Assembly: GCA_016199325.1 (NCBI GenBank)
Contig: JACQGW010000377.1
Coordinates: 1-13,737, forward strand
DNA: 13,737 nt
DNA from: Chloroflexota bacterium
GTDB taxonomy: Bacteria > Chloroflexota > Dehalococcoidia > JACQGW01
Direction of reading: 5' to 3'
Part shown: in pieces, positions 13,703 to 13,737 of the stretch
How positions within the stretch are numbered: position 1 is the first letter of the stretch
Layout: the number at the start of each line of letters is the position of its first letter
Made by a program: the position numbers and the translations under genes
Notes under the pieces: model-generated
What the model saw: the letters and a program-made list of their open reading frames with translations, nothing else
Told to the model about the DNA's origin: nothing
Databases searched by the model: none

Positions 13703-13737
13703 CATCCGTTCAATCCGCTCCCCGAATCCGTTGACAG
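13703..13737 (-). repeat. Dispersed repeat A, copy 3 (inverted, cut by window end)
   Basis: Read on the minus strand, the 34-bp unit matches 6369-6402 at 32 of 34 positions. It may extend beyond the window. Confidence 0.85.

Larger units (their letters stand above)
13510..13737. other. Non-coding right end with inverted repeat and repeat A
   Basis: After the ATPase stop I see no gene. It contains the inverted repeat at 13588-13627 and the third copy of repeat A running off the window. Confidence 0.5.

Overview
The window is GC-rich DNA from a bacterium, most likely an uncultured member of the Chloroflexota. That placement is inference. It rests on a two-subunit (split) P-protein pair, an exported nuclease with Thr/Pro-rich linkers, PIN toxin-antitoxin loci and several families of dispersed intergenic repeats. 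No rRNA or tRNA is present to settle it.

Layout. Positions 24-1502 (minus) encode a multi-pass membrane HD-GYP protein, a probable cyclic-di-GMP phosphodiesterase, with a good -10 box upstream. Positions 1749-2132 hold a small basic ORF followed in the same frame by the C-terminal tail of a PIN-domain toxin, apparently a decayed toxin-antitoxin locus. A rhodanese lipoprotein follows at 2173-2646 (plus). About 600 bp between convergent genes (2647-3253) contains no convincing gene but three kinds of repeat or hairpin. Positions 3254-6290 (minus) carry a tightly coupled gcvPA-gcvPB-like pair. Both subunits lack several hallmark P-protein motifs, and no gcvT or gcvH is nearby. After another repeat-filled gap, 6524-8917 (minus) encodes a penicillin-acylase-family N-terminal-nucleophile hydrolase. 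Its start codon lies in a 36-bp sequence that is duplicated 86 bp upstream around a heptamer tandem array.

From about 9040 onwards the strand switches to plus and the GC content falls by eye, which suggests a laterally acquired accessory segment. It carries a membrane-anchored SNase-like nuclease with a near-consensus promoter (9216-10244), an intact antitoxin followed by a PIN toxin broken by an internal deletion and frameshift (10359-10851), a gene-poor stretch, a 70-residue small ORF, and a 690-residue HerA/FtsK-type ATPase (11437-13509). The ATPase keeps Walker B and the GKS of the P-loop but has lost the other P-loop glycines. The window ends inside a third copy of a dispersed repeat also found at 2675 and 6366.

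The genes do not form one pathway. The most interesting items are the divergent GcvP-like pair, the HerA-like ATPase with its unusual P-loop and unassigned N-terminal region, the two independently ruined PIN toxins, and the family of intergenic repeats bordering these blocks.
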